From positions 1 through 30,927 of the forward strand of contig DATELN010000055.1 in the NCBI GenBank assembly GCA_035276605.1: DNA of 30,927 nt. Reading direction: 5' to 3'. A program made the translations under genes and the position numbers. Shown here one piece after another: positions 1 through 7,850 of the stretch. A model generated the notes under the pieces. That model had not been told where the DNA came from. It did no database searches and saw only the letters and a list, made by a program, of their open reading frames with translations. Source of the stretch: GCA-003244245 sp035276605 (GTDB lineage: Bacteria > Actinomycetota > Actinomycetes > Mycobacteriales > Pseudonocardiaceae). Position 1 is the stretch's first letter. Each line of letters begins with the position of its first letter.

Positions 1-456
1 GGCGCCGGTACGGGAGCGTGCACCGGCGTGATCCAGCATCGCCTCGGCGGACGAGGGCACCACATCGCCGTTGAGGTCAACCTGACCTTCGCGACACTGC
101 TGAGCGGGCGATATCACCATGTTGAGGTCATCTGCGGTGACGCGAAGGACATGCCAACCTTCTTGGCCGATCGGGCGATTCCGTCCGCGGACGTGATCAT
201 TAGTACCCTGCCGTGGGTTGCCTTTACCGCATCGGCGGCACCGCGACCGTTGCTGGCTACCCTCATCGAGTCGCTGTCCGACGGAGGTGTTTATATCCAG
301 GCCGCCTATTCCTGGACACGGTGGGCGCCACCGGCCCGTCAACTATTGCAACAGCTGCGGACCAGCTTTGAAGAGGTCGTGATCAGCGAGACCATCTGGC
401 GCAATGTTCCGCCTGCTCGCGCCTACATTGCCAGACGTCCTAGAAATGCGGCCTAA
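1..456 (+). CDS. SAM-dependent methyltransferase, 3' part (phospholipid N-methyltransferase-like)
   Basis: The gene is cut by the left window edge; frame 1 is open from base 1 to the TAA at 454-456. The first residues read GAGTGACTGV, the glycine-rich SAM-binding motif I of class I methyltransferases. An acidic motif II follows (AVEVN), then a motif IV-like segment with STLPW. A small-molecule or lipid methyltransferase of the PmtA/KsgA-like group often has a 'D-x-x-x-S-x-L-P' segment at this place, so a phospholipid or similar lipid amine is a possible substrate; this is inference. The C-terminal part (EVVISETIWRNVPPARAYIARR) resembles the end strands of that fold. It converges with the lipoprotein gene, leaving only seven bases between the stop codons. 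The N-terminus and the true start lie outside the window. Confidence 0.7.
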   Translation, partial: GAGTGACTGVIQHRLGGRGHHIAVEVNLTFATLLSGRYHHVEVICGDAKDMPTFLADRAIPSADVIISTLPWVAFTASAAPRPLLATLIESLSDGGVYIQAAYSWTRWAPPARQLLQQLRTSFEEVVISETIWRNVPPARAYIARRPRNAA

Positions 457-463
457 ACTATAG

Positions 464-1021
464 CTATTGGTGCGACGCGGCCAGTCGCTGGCACTCTGGT
501 GCTGCACTAAAAGCGGCCATTAGCTGCTGGTTAGCAGTTAGCCCTTGGACCTGGGCGGTGCTCGCACCCATATCCGGACGAGTGAGCTGGTCGACCTGCT
601 GCGCGAAGTTGGGATCGTTGGCGTCCAAAGCGGCGAGCTTCGCGCGCCGATCACCCACCGCCGCAGCCACGGTGGTAAAGAAGCTTACTGCGCTTTCCTG
701 GGCCTTGGTGCCGTCGGTGACCGCAGGCGCGCCGAGCTGGGTGAGCTTGTGCGTGGCGTTAGTGAGTGCCTGCTGGGCGTTGTCGGCGAGCTTGATCAAG
801 CCGTCCTTGCGGAGCTGCGGGGTCGGCTGCGCCGCGGCGGCCTGGGACTGCCCGGCGATCACATCGCCGAGTCCTCCGCAGAACGCACCTACCCAGACCG
901 TCGGATTCGCACCCGGCGGGGCAGATGGATTCGCTGTGACGTCGGCGGAGCTGCATCCAGCCAACCACCCTCCGACCACTAGCAGGGTCACGATATGAAG
1001 GCGGCGACGGAAGATGGCCAC
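464..1021 (-). CDS. putative small lipoprotein, function unknown
   Basis: I place the start at the GTG at 1021 because AGGAG lies five bases upstream; an in-frame start at 1066 would add 15 residues without such a site. The 185-residue product opens with a short basic stretch (IFRRR), a hydrophobic core and a lipobox LAGC with the lipidated cysteine at residue 23, so it should be a signal peptidase II substrate anchored on the outer face of the membrane. The mature part is Ala/Gln/Leu-rich and looks mostly helical (AQSQAAAAQPTPQLRKDGLIKLADNAQQAL), with no enzymatic motif that I recognise. It lies about 115 bases downstream of the ABC exporter permease on the same strand, so it could be cotranscribed with it. 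I do not recognise a named family. Confidence 0.75.
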   Translation of the reverse strand: MAIFRRRLHIVTLLVVGGWLAGCSSADVTANPSAPPGANPTVWVGAFCGGLGDVIAGQSQAAAAQPTPQLRKDGLIKLADNAQQALTNATHKLTQLGAPAVTDGTKAQESAVSFFTTVAAAVGDRRAKLAALDANDPNFAQQVDQLTRPDMGASTAQVQGLTANQQLMAAFSAAPECQRLAASHQ

Positions 1022-1136
1022 GGCTACTCCTCTCCACAGACCGACACTGCGTCCCCGAGGTGACAAGCAGCAGTCCAGCGGTCAAAGAGGGGACTGCGGT
1101 GAACCCACAAGAACGGTGAACAAGGGCTGCTTTGAA

Positions 1137-1973
1137 CTAGTCGATGGCCCGGCGATAGAAGCCGATCATGCCTAGGGTGCCAAAGATCGCCAGCGAGCCG
1201 ACTAGCGCAAGGACGCAAATCCACCCTGGGATGTGCGGCACGTTCGGCACCAGCGCCGCTCGCATTCCCTCACTGACATAGGTGATCGGGTTGGCTGCGG
1301 TGACCATCTGAAACCAGCGCAGCTGCCCCAGCGACGGCCACGGGTACTGGGTAGCGCCGGTGAACAGCAGCGGAGTGAAGATCAGCGCAAACGCGATGTT
1401 GATTTTCGTAGGGGGCACGGACGTCCCGACGGTCATGCCGATGCAGGCCCCGACCAGGCTTCCGAGCAAAGCCACCACGGTCAGCAACCACAGCCCGGCG
1501 GGCCGGTAGGGGACTGAGCCGAGCACGCCGATACCGATCGGGAACATCACCGCTGAAGCGACCAATGCCCGCATGGACGCAAAGACCAGCTTCTCGACTG
1601 CTACCGCCCACAGTGGCAACGGGGCCAGCAGCCTGTCCTCGATCTCCTTGGTCCATCCGAAGTCAGCGACCAGCGGGAACGCCGTCGCCTGGATCGCGGT
1701 GACCGTTGCCGTCAACGCGACCAAACCCGGAAACAGCAGGTCAGCGTAGTTGCTGCTGGTGTAGCCAAGCCCGGTCAGCAGCTTGCCGAAGACGAACAGA
1801 AAAAACACCGGCTGTAGTAGAACCTGAGCCAAAAACGCCACCAGGTCCTTGCCCGTGACCACGAGGTCGCGGCGCAGCACTGAGCCGAATGAGCGCACCA
1901 TCAGGGTCCAGGACGGTCCCCGCACTACCTCAGCGGCAGTCCCGGTGCGTCCTGGAGCGCTGGTGGCCGTCAC
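1137..1973 (-). CDS. ABC-2 type transporter permease (DrrB-like)
   Basis: This 278-residue membrane protein has about six hydrophobic segments. The first runs through FLAQVLLQPVFFLFVFGKLL and the last sits near the C-terminus (ICVLALVGSLAIFGTLGMIGF). The layout, the conserved middle segment NIAFALIFTPLLFTGATQYPW and the segment ANPITYVSEGMRAAL are typical of ABC-2 permeases of the DrrB/NodJ type, which export hydrophobic drugs, lipids or polysaccharides. The GTG start overlaps the TGA stop of the upstream ATPase gene by four bases (1970-1973), so translation is probably coupled and the two proteins form one exporter. The substrate cannot be read from the sequence. Confidence 0.88.
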   Translation of the reverse strand: MTATSAPGRTGTAAEVVRGPSWTLMVRSFGSVLRRDLVVTGKDLVAFLAQVLLQPVFFLFVFGKLLTGLGYTSSNYADLLFPGLVALTATVTAIQATAFPLVADFGWTKEIEDRLLAPLPLWAVAVEKLVFASMRALVASAVMFPIGIGVLGSVPYRPAGLWLLTVVALLGSLVGACIGMTVGTSVPPTKINIAFALIFTPLLFTGATQYPWPSLGQLRWFQMVTAANPITYVSEGMRAALVPNVPHIPGWICVLALVGSLAIFGTLGMIGFYRRAID

Positions 1974-2953
1974 CGCAGCTTCCTTCCGGTCAACTTGATG
2001 AACACGTCCTCCAGGCTAGATTCGCTGGTCCGCACGCCGATCAGGCGGCCGCCGACTTCCACGACCGCCGCGGCGACGCGTGCCACTAGTGCCCCCGCGT
2101 CTCCGGCGAGGTGCAGCTTGAGGGTGCGCACCGCGCCTGCGGTGTCTACCTGCTCGCACCGCTGCACCCCGGCGAGGTCACCCAGCCGGTCGAGTAGCCG
2201 AGCCATTCCATGCTCGCCGGCGGGTTCGACTGTCACCTGCAAGGTGCCGCCGGCTAGCCCGCGGACCAGGGCGGCCGGGCTGTCCAGTGCGAGCAACCGG
2301 CCGGAATCGACGATGCCGACCCGATCGGCAAGCGTGGCCGCCTCATCCATGTCGTGCGTGGTGAGTACGACTGTGACGCCGCCGTCGCGCAGATCTCGGA
2401 TGCGGTCCCATACGAACAACCGAGCGGCGGGGTCTAGCCCGGTGGTGGGCTCGTCCAGAAACAACACCGCCGGGTCGTGCATCAGTGCCCGGGCGATCAT
2501 CATGCGCTGGTTCTGGCCGCCGGAGAAGAACTCCGGCTTGTCGCTGGCCCGCTCGGTCAACGAGAACTGCGCCAGTAACGCCTCGGCCCTCCTGGAGCGG
2601 ACGGCTTTGGGCACACCGTGATAGGCGGCGTGGAACAGCATGTTCTGGCGTACCGACAGCGACCGGTCCAAGTTGTTGCGTTGCGGGACCACACCCAGCA
2701 GGCTGCGCACGGTCTGCGGCGCGGCCACCACGTCCACACCCGCGATCAGTGCCTGCCCGGCCGTCGGCCGGATTCTGGTGGTCAGTATCCCAATCGTGGT
2801 GGACTTGCCCGCTCCGTTGGGGCCGAGTAGCCCGAAAATTTCGCTGCGGACCACCGCAAAGCTGAGCCGGTCGACCGCGTTGGTCTGCGCCTTCGGGTAG
2901 CGCTTTACCAGCTCCCGGACCTCGACCGCATTTGAATTGATATAATCGACCAT
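1970..2953 (-). CDS. ABC transporter ATP-binding protein (DrrA-like)
   Basis: All nucleotide-binding motifs are intact: Walker A GPNGAGKST, Q-loop VVPQRNN, signature SGGQNQ, Walker B VLFLDEPTTGLD and the switch histidine in LTTHDMDEA. The roughly 100-residue C-terminal extension ending ESSLEDVFIKLTGRKLR is typical of DrrA-type export ATPases. It pairs with the downstream permease through a GTGA overlap. The start is uncertain: I chose the ATG at 2953 (327 residues), but a GTG at 2983 in the same frame would add ten residues, and neither has a good ribosome site. A TAGAGT box at 2995-3000 (minus strand) could be the -10 element, giving a very short leader for the 2983 start. Confidence 0.9.
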   Translation of the reverse strand: MVDYINSNAVEVRELVKRYPKAQTNAVDRLSFAVVRSEIFGLLGPNGAGKSTTIGILTTRIRPTAGQALIAGVDVVAAPQTVRSLLGVVPQRNNLDRSLSVRQNMLFHAAYHGVPKAVRSRRAEALLAQFSLTERASDKPEFFSGGQNQRMMIARALMHDPAVLFLDEPTTGLDPAARLFVWDRIRDLRDGGVTVVLTTHDMDEAATLADRVGIVDSGRLLALDSPAALVRGLAGGTLQVTVEPAGEHGMARLLDRLGDLAGVQRCEQVDTAGAVRTLKLHLAGDAGALVARVAAAVVEVGGRLIGVRTSESSLEDVFIKLTGRKLR

Positions 2954-3033
2954 GCCTAGGTTGACGCAGCGGCCTGGGGACACTTACTCAGCGGACTCTA
3001 CCGTCCTTCTTGCCTAGCATAAACTCATTTTCG

Positions 3034-3069
3034 GAAAAATTCGGCGGCGAACACTATACGGTTTCGCCG
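3034..3069 (-). terminator. possible intrinsic terminator after the PAS-GGDEF-EAL gene
   Basis: Read on the minus strand, CGGCGAA (3069-3063) pairs with TTCGCCG (3051-3045) around an 11-base loop, followed a few bases later by a run of five T's (about 3039-3035). It lies about 80 bases past the stop of the GGDEF-EAL gene and before the ABC operon. The seven-pair stem is modest and the T run is not directly adjacent to it. Confidence 0.4.
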
Positions 3070-3147
3070 GCAACCACCGTGTGTAAGGAATCATTAGTAC
3101 TGCGTTCATGCCCATTACCCGGCACTGTGCGAGCGAAGATGCTCCAG

Positions 3148-5325
3148 TCAGACACTCTGGTGATGGCCGTTGAGTAGGGCGGGGCCGTCTTTTGGTGGTC
3201 CGGGCGAGCCGAATAATGCCCCCACTGCCCAATTCGCGCCGATCCAGGGCCAGCACGCGGCTTGCTCGGCGCTATCTACCGGGTAGGCCACCACATCGAT
3301 ACCCGCGCCTCGCACGATGTGCACCAAAGCTTGTGCCGCCTGGGACAGGATCCGGGATGGGTCCTCGGCTACCTGCTTGGATATCGGCGCAGCGATGCGC
3401 ACCGTGCAGACCGGCAGGTCGGCTACGCAGTGTAGCCCGCCAATGCCGCCAGCGAAGTCGTAAAGGCCGATGCGCAAGCCGAGCTCGGCGAGCACCCGCA
3501 GATTGTCCTCCACCTGCGCGCCGCTGTCGCCGGCGAGTGTGCCGTCGTCGGCGCGGATCGCCGCTACTGGTGCTCGCAGCTCCAGTTGGGCTGACGGCAG
3601 GCCGGTCTCGGTGAGCACCGACCTGATCTTGGCAACCAAGTCGGGGTCCTGTGCCTGGGACGCCATGAGGTTGATTACCACCGGGGGCATCCGGTCGCCG
3701 AGGTGCTGGCGCCACGACACGGCCTGTTGTGCAGCGGTGAGCAACAACCACTGGCCGACGTCATGCACCGCGCCAGTCCGCTCCGCGGCCTGCGTGCACT
3801 GCTCGTCGGTCAGCAGTCCGAGTTCTGGGTGCCGCCAGCTCAGCATCGCCTCGATGCCCACCACCCCCTGGTCAGAGAGCCTGACCACCGGCTGGTAGAT
3901 CGCCTGTAACTGCCCGGTCTCCAGCGCGCCGGGCAACTCCGCGGCGAGATGAAGCCTTGCCTGCTCAGTGGCATCGACGTCGGGATCGAACATGGCCCAC
4001 TGCCGCATACCCTGCTCACGGGCCCGGCGCAGGGTGGCGCTGGCGGCGCGCATCAGCTCTTCCGGCGAGCACTGGTCTGCTGGGCGTTGCACGACCCCGA
4101 CGGTCGCGGTGAGGGCTACCCCGGTGTCGTCGATATAGAACGGTTCGGCCAGCTCGGTGTTGATGGTCTCGACCAGAACACCGATGTCGAGAACCGAATC
4201 GCTGGGTTCGAGGAGAATGGCGAACTCATCGGCGCCAAGCCGTGCCACCATCCCCGGCCGATCTGCAACCGCTGCGGACAGTCGGCGAGCGACCACGCCC
4301 AGCGCCAGATCACCGGCGCGGCGCCCGAGACCATCGTTGACTGCGGAGAAACCGTCCAAATCGAGGTGCAGCAGTGTGATCACCGCCGAGGGCGCCAGCC
4401 GGGCCAGCGTCTCTTCCAAGTGCGTGACAAAGTATTGCCGGTTCGGCAGGTGGGTCTGCAGGTCGTGCAGCGTCTGGTGGTGCAGCTGCTGTTCGACGAG
4501 CTGCAAGTTGGTGATGTCCTCGACCATCGTGACGATGTGGCGGGGCGCCTGTTCGACATCGCGCAGCACCACGCCGTCCAGGTAGACCCAGACTGTGTCA
4601 CCATCCAGCCGGCGCAACGCAACGCGGACCCGCAAGCGCGGATCCGGACCAGTCACCAGGCCCCGGTGATGTTCTTCGGCGATCGGCCGGTCGCCGGGTG
4701 AGAACAATTCGGTGAGATCTTGCCCGATCAGCTCACCTGGGGAGTAGCCGAGGATGTCATCCAGCGCCCGGTTAGTTTGGATGATCCGCCCCTCGGGCTC
4801 ACTGATCGCGATACCCACCGGCGACGAATCGAACACCTCCCGGAACCGGGCTTCGCTGCTTCGCAAGTCCCGTTCGACGTCCTGCCATGCCAGTGACAGC
4901 GCCCGGGTAACCTCTTTCTCCTGGTCGAGAGCGTGGCTTCGAAGCGTCCGCGCGTACCCGGACGCCAACGCACCAAGCAGCTCGATGATCGGGCCACACG
5001 GTGGGTCCGCGGCGGCATCGCCGGTGAAGGCCGGCAGCGCTTTACCAAGTACGTCGAACGTCCGCGACAAACTCTGGGTACCGGTGAATCCGGCGGCGGC
5101 AAGCCGGGTGCCGACGTCATATGCCGCGCTGGTGTCGACCCAGCCCGCGGATAGCGCGGCTACCAGCCGGTGCGTGAGGTCCTCGACGTAGTCGAAGAGT
5201 TCCCCGGCCGGCATCGATTCCGAGCAGCTACCGGCGAGGGCACCGGCCCACTTCCGGGCAACACCAGATGGTGACGGGGCAGCGTGCTGCTGGTCACCAG
5301 AGTTGCCTATGTGGTTCTCTGTCAC
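3148..5325 (-). CDS. PAS-GGDEF-EAL protein with degenerate catalytic motifs
   Basis: This 725-residue soluble protein has an N-terminal helical region (about 35-150), a PAS sensor domain (about 155-275), a GGDEF domain (about 285-448) and an EAL domain (about 455-715). The GGDEF signature is GADEF at 364-368, the inhibitory-site RxxD upstream of it is missing, and the usual 'AMYxAK' helix reads TLRRAR. The EAL signature is EAMLSW at 492-497 (normally EALxRW); DDFGTG is YDFAGG at 622-627; the K-x-D of the lysine strand is RIA; and the late catalytic glutamate (AEGVE) is replaced (AYPVD). From known catalytic requirements I infer that both activities are lost or strongly reduced, so it may act as a nucleotide receptor or regulator. 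It lies downstream of glgB on the same strand, with its own palindrome-rich promoter region. The start is a GTG at 5325 with a weak ribosome site. Confidence 0.9.
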   Translation of the reverse strand: MTENHIGNSGDQQHAAPSPSGVARKWAGALAGSCSESMPAGELFDYVEDLTHRLVAALSAGWVDTSAAYDVGTRLAAAGFTGTQSLSRTFDVLGKALPAFTGDAAADPPCGPIIELLGALASGYARTLRSHALDQEKEVTRALSLAWQDVERDLRSSEARFREVFDSSPVGIAISEPEGRIIQTNRALDDILGYSPGELIGQDLTELFSPGDRPIAEEHHRGLVTGPDPRLRVRVALRRLDGDTVWVYLDGVVLRDVEQAPRHIVTMVEDITNLQLVEQQLHHQTLHDLQTHLPNRQYFVTHLEETLARLAPSAVITLLHLDLDGFSAVNDGLGRRAGDLALGVVARRLSAAVADRPGMVARLGADEFAILLEPSDSVLDIGVLVETINTELAEPFYIDDTGVALTATVGVVQRPADQCSPEELMRAASATLRRAREQGMRQWAMFDPDVDATEQARLHLAAELPGALETGQLQAIYQPVVRLSDQGVVGIEAMLSWRHPELGLLTDEQCTQAAERTGAVHDVGQWLLLTAAQQAVSWRQHLGDRMPPVVINLMASQAQDPDLVAKIRSVLTETGLPSAQLELRAPVAAIRADDGTLAGDSGAQVEDNLRVLAELGLRIGLYDFAGGIGGLHCVADLPVCTVRIAAPISKQVAEDPSRILSQAAQALVHIVRGAGIDVVAYPVDSAEQAACWPWIGANWAVGALFGSPGPPKDGPALLNGHHQSV

Positions 5326-5344
5326 GTTTCGAGCCCAGCCTCAA

Positions 5345-5379
5345 CCGACCGCAGGTCGGGTACGTACTGCGGTACGTAC
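5345..5379. promoter_or_regulatory. palindrome cluster, putative operator upstream of the GGDEF-EAL gene
   Basis: Two palindromes lie side by side. CCGACC-GCA-GGTCGG spans 5345-5359 and GTACGTAC-TGCG-GTACGTAC spans 5360-5379. In the second, each arm is itself a palindrome, so it reads both as an inverted and as a direct repeat. The cluster overlaps the predicted start of transcription of the GGDEF-EAL gene, as expected for a repressor site. The regulator is unknown. Confidence 0.5.
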
Positions 5380-5385
5380 ACCCTA
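5380..5385 (-). promoter_or_regulatory. putative -10 box (TAGGGT) of the GGDEF-EAL gene
   Basis: On the minus strand the hexamer TAGGGT matches the actinobacterial TANNNT -10 pattern about 55 bases before the GTG start. No convincing -35 box was seen 17 bases further upstream. Confidence 0.35.
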
Positions 5386-5465
5386 CCGTCGGTTCCGTGT
5401 ACTGATTTCGCTGCCATTTGGATGAAGCATGGAACAGATACTACGTGGAGTAAGCAACTTCGTAC

Positions 5466-7652
5466 TCAGCGCTCCCCGGCCGACGTGAGCCAGAGCGCTC
5501 CAGCAGGCGGGAGGCGCAGTACCGCCGAGTACGGCCGGCCGTGCCACGGCGTCTCAGTGGCGACTACTTCGCCCAGATTTCCCACACCGGAACCACCGTA
5601 GCTTTCGGCGTCGGTGTTGAGCACCTCGCGCCACCGTCCCGGCCTCGGCAGACCGACTCGGTATTGCTCGTGCGGGTTCCCGGCAAAGTTCACCACGCAG
5701 GCCAGCACCGAGCGGTCGTCTCCCCAACGCAGAAAGCTCAACACGTTGCCCCAGGCGTCGTTGGCGTCGATCCACTCAAAGCCAGCGGGGTCGGTGTCTT
5801 GGCTGTACAGCGCACGGTGCGCGCGGTAGGTGGTGTTGAGATCGCCGACTAGTTGCAGCAGGCCGCCGTGCAGCGGGTGGTAGCGCAGGTTCCAGTCCAG
5901 TGATCGGTTCTCCGACCATTCAGCGGGTTGCCCCAATTCGCCACCCATAAAAAGCAGCTGCTTGCCAGGATGGGCCCACATGTACGCCAGCAGACAGCGC
6001 AAATTAGCGGCCTTGTTCCAGTCGTCGCCGGGCATCCGACCCCATAGCGATCCCTTGCCGTGGACGACTTCATCGTGCGATAGCGGCAGCACGTAGTTCT
6101 CGCTCCACGCGTACATCAGCGAAAATGTTACTTGATTGTGGTGATAAGTCCGGTGGACCGGATCGTGGCCCGCATAGTTGAGGGTGTCATGCATCCACCC
6201 CATGTTCCATTTGAAGCCGAAGCCTAGGCCACCCACGTGAGTTGGGCGAGTGACACCGGGCCACGCCGTGGATTCCTCGGCGATCGTCATGACGCCGGGA
6301 TGCCGCTTGTAAACAGTGGCATTCATTTCCTGCAAGAAGGCCACCGCGTCCAAGTTTTCCCGGCCGCCGTAAGCGTTGGGTGACCATTCTCCCGATTGGC
6401 GTGAGTAGTCCAGGTAGAGCATCGAGGCCACCGCGTCCACCCGCAGCCCATCGAGATGAAACTCCTCAAGCCAGTACAGCGCGTTGGCTACCAGAAAGTT
6501 ACGGACCTCGTTGCGCCCGTAGTCGAAGATCAACGTACCCCAGTCCGGGTGTGCCGCCCGCCGGGGGTCGGAGTGTTCGTAGCAAGCCGCGCCGTCGAAG
6601 CGTGCCAATGCCCATTCGTCGCGTGGGAAATGCGCGGGGACCCAGTCCATGAGCACCCCGATCCCGGCCGCGTGCAGGGTGTCGACGAAGTAGCGGAAAT
6701 CGTCCGGAGAGCCGTACCGAGACGTCGGCGCGTAGTAGGAGGTGACCTGGTAGCCCCAGGAACCACCGAAGGGATGCTCGGACACCGGCAACAACTCGAC
6801 GTGGGTGAATCCGGTCGTTCGGAGATGGTCGACGAGTTGGTCGGCGAGCTCCCGGTATCCCAGGCCCTGCCGCCAGGATCCGAGATGCACTTCATAAATG
6901 CTCATCGGCTTGCTGATCGGCTGGCTGCCCGCCCGCTCGGCGAGCCAGTCGGCGTCGCGCCACTCGTAGGTCGAGGGACCGATGACCACCGAGGCCGTGC
7001 TCGGCGGTATTTCGGTCGCGCGGGCCATCGGATCGGCCTTCTCGTGCCAGTTCCCATCGGGGCCCAGCATGCGGAACTTATAGCGGGTCCCGGCCCCCAC
7101 GCCGGGCAGGAAGACCTCCCATACCCCCGCCACGCCCAGCGAGCGCAGCGGGTTGCCCACTCCAGACCAGCCATCGAAGTCTCCGCACACCCGCACCCCC
7201 CGGGCGTGCGGCGCCCACACCGCGAACGAGGTGCCCACGACCAGGCCCCCGGGTGTGGGATAGGTCCGCAGGTGCGCGCCGAGTACCTCCCACAGCCGTT
7301 CGTGGCGGCCTTCCTGGATGAGGTGCAAGTCGACCTCACCCAGCGTGGGCAGCCAGCGATACGGGTCATCGGTGATCTGGGTGTAGTCGCCGTAGCGAAT
7401 CCGCAGCCGGTAGTCGCCGCTGCCGTGCGTCACCCCGTGGAAGAACCCGTCAGCGAGATGTTCCAACGGGTACTCGCCGCCGTCCGTGAGCACGGTCACT
7501 TCGTCGGCATGTGGCCGTAGCACCCGTACCGCGGTGCCGTCAGGGTGTGGATGCGCCCCGAGAACGGAATGCGGGTCATGGTGTTCACCAGCCAGCAGCC
7601 GGTATAGCTCCTCGACCGGTGGCGCCGACGTGGCGCGGTCTGCCGCCTGCAC
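5466..7652 (-). CDS. glgB: 1,4-alpha-glucan branching enzyme GlgB
   Basis: GlgB transfers alpha-1,4 segments to make alpha-1,6 branches in glycogen-like glucan. The protein is about 728-730 residues, the normal length for actinobacterial GlgB. Two N-terminal CBM48-type modules (roughly residues 15-110 and 120-230) precede the GH13 barrel. The catalytic residues are visible: the nucleophile Asp in DGLRVDAVASMLYLDYSR (about 408), the acid/base Glu in TIAEESTAWP (about 461) and the Asp in LSHDEVVHGKGS (about 529). I prefer the GTG at 7652 because AGGAAGG lies eight bases upstream; the GTG at 7658 is only two bases from the same site. It is the last gene of the treS-mak-glgB set, separated from mak by 198 bases that hold a strong inverted repeat. 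Confidence 0.96.
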   Translation of the reverse strand: MQAADRATSAPPVEELYRLLAGEHHDPHSVLGAHPHPDGTAVRVLRPHADEVTVLTDGGEYPLEHLADGFFHGVTHGSGDYRLRIRYGDYTQITDDPYRWLPTLGEVDLHLIQEGRHERLWEVLGAHLRTYPTPGGLVVGTSFAVWAPHARGVRVCGDFDGWSGVGNPLRSLGVAGVWEVFLPGVGAGTRYKFRMLGPDGNWHEKADPMARATEIPPSTASVVIGPSTYEWRDADWLAERAGSQPISKPMSIYEVHLGSWRQGLGYRELADQLVDHLRTTGFTHVELLPVSEHPFGGSWGYQVTSYYAPTSRYGSPDDFRYFVDTLHAAGIGVLMDWVPAHFPRDEWALARFDGAACYEHSDPRRAAHPDWGTLIFDYGRNEVRNFLVANALYWLEEFHLDGLRVDAVASMLYLDYSRQSGEWSPNAYGGRENLDAVAFLQEMNATVYKRHPGVMTIAEESTAWPGVTRPTHVGGLGFGFKWNMGWMHDTLNYAGHDPVHRTYHHNQVTFSLMYAWSENYVLPLSHDEVVHGKGSLWGRMPGDDWNKAANLRCLLAYMWAHPGKQLLFMGGELGQPAEWSENRSLDWNLRYHPLHGGLLQLVGDLNTTYRAHRALYSQDTDPAGFEWIDANDAWGNVLSFLRWGDDRSVLACVVNFAGNPHEQYRVGLPRPGRWREVLNTDAESYGGSGVGNLGEVVATETPWHGRPYSAVLRLPPAGALWLTSAGER

Positions 7653-7744
7653 TGTCACATCCTTCCTGGCTTTCGTCTTATCCCCAGTGTGTCGGCTCTG
7701 CGCCAGATCCGCTCAGTGGGACGGCTCGATCCGGTAGATCCGAA

Positions 7745-7830
7745 CCGCGCTGTTGTCGCCGAGTTTGACTCCACGGCGGTCCGCCAGCACCTCAACAGCA
7801 CTCCTGTCGAACTCGGCGACACCAGGGCGG
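7745..7830. repeat. 25-base inverted repeat in the mak-glgB gap
   Basis: The arms 7745-7769 and 7806-7830 are reverse complements at 22 of 25 positions, with a core of GTCGCCGAGTT opposite AACTCGGCGAC. The 36-base loop contains a smaller palindrome, GGCGGTCCGCC, and a second small stem, CCAGG-GCGG-CCTGG, overlaps the right edge (7822-7835). It starts about 20 bases after the mak stop in the direction of transcription. No T run follows it on the minus strand, so a simple intrinsic terminator is unlikely; attenuation or an RNA-processing or stability element is possible. Confidence 0.6.
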
Positions 7831-7850
7831 CCTGGCTGGCTGGGCATGCG

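Noticed and set aside
3949..4701. 250-codon plus-strand open frame inside the GGDEF-EAL gene
   Set aside because: It is an opposite-strand shadow; the minus-strand frame carries clear PAS, GGDEF and EAL domains.
6456..7520. Long plus-strand open frame of 354 codons inside glgB
   Set aside because: It is an antisense shadow of a highly conserved enzyme; its translation has no recognisable domain and is typical of a high-GC opposite strand.
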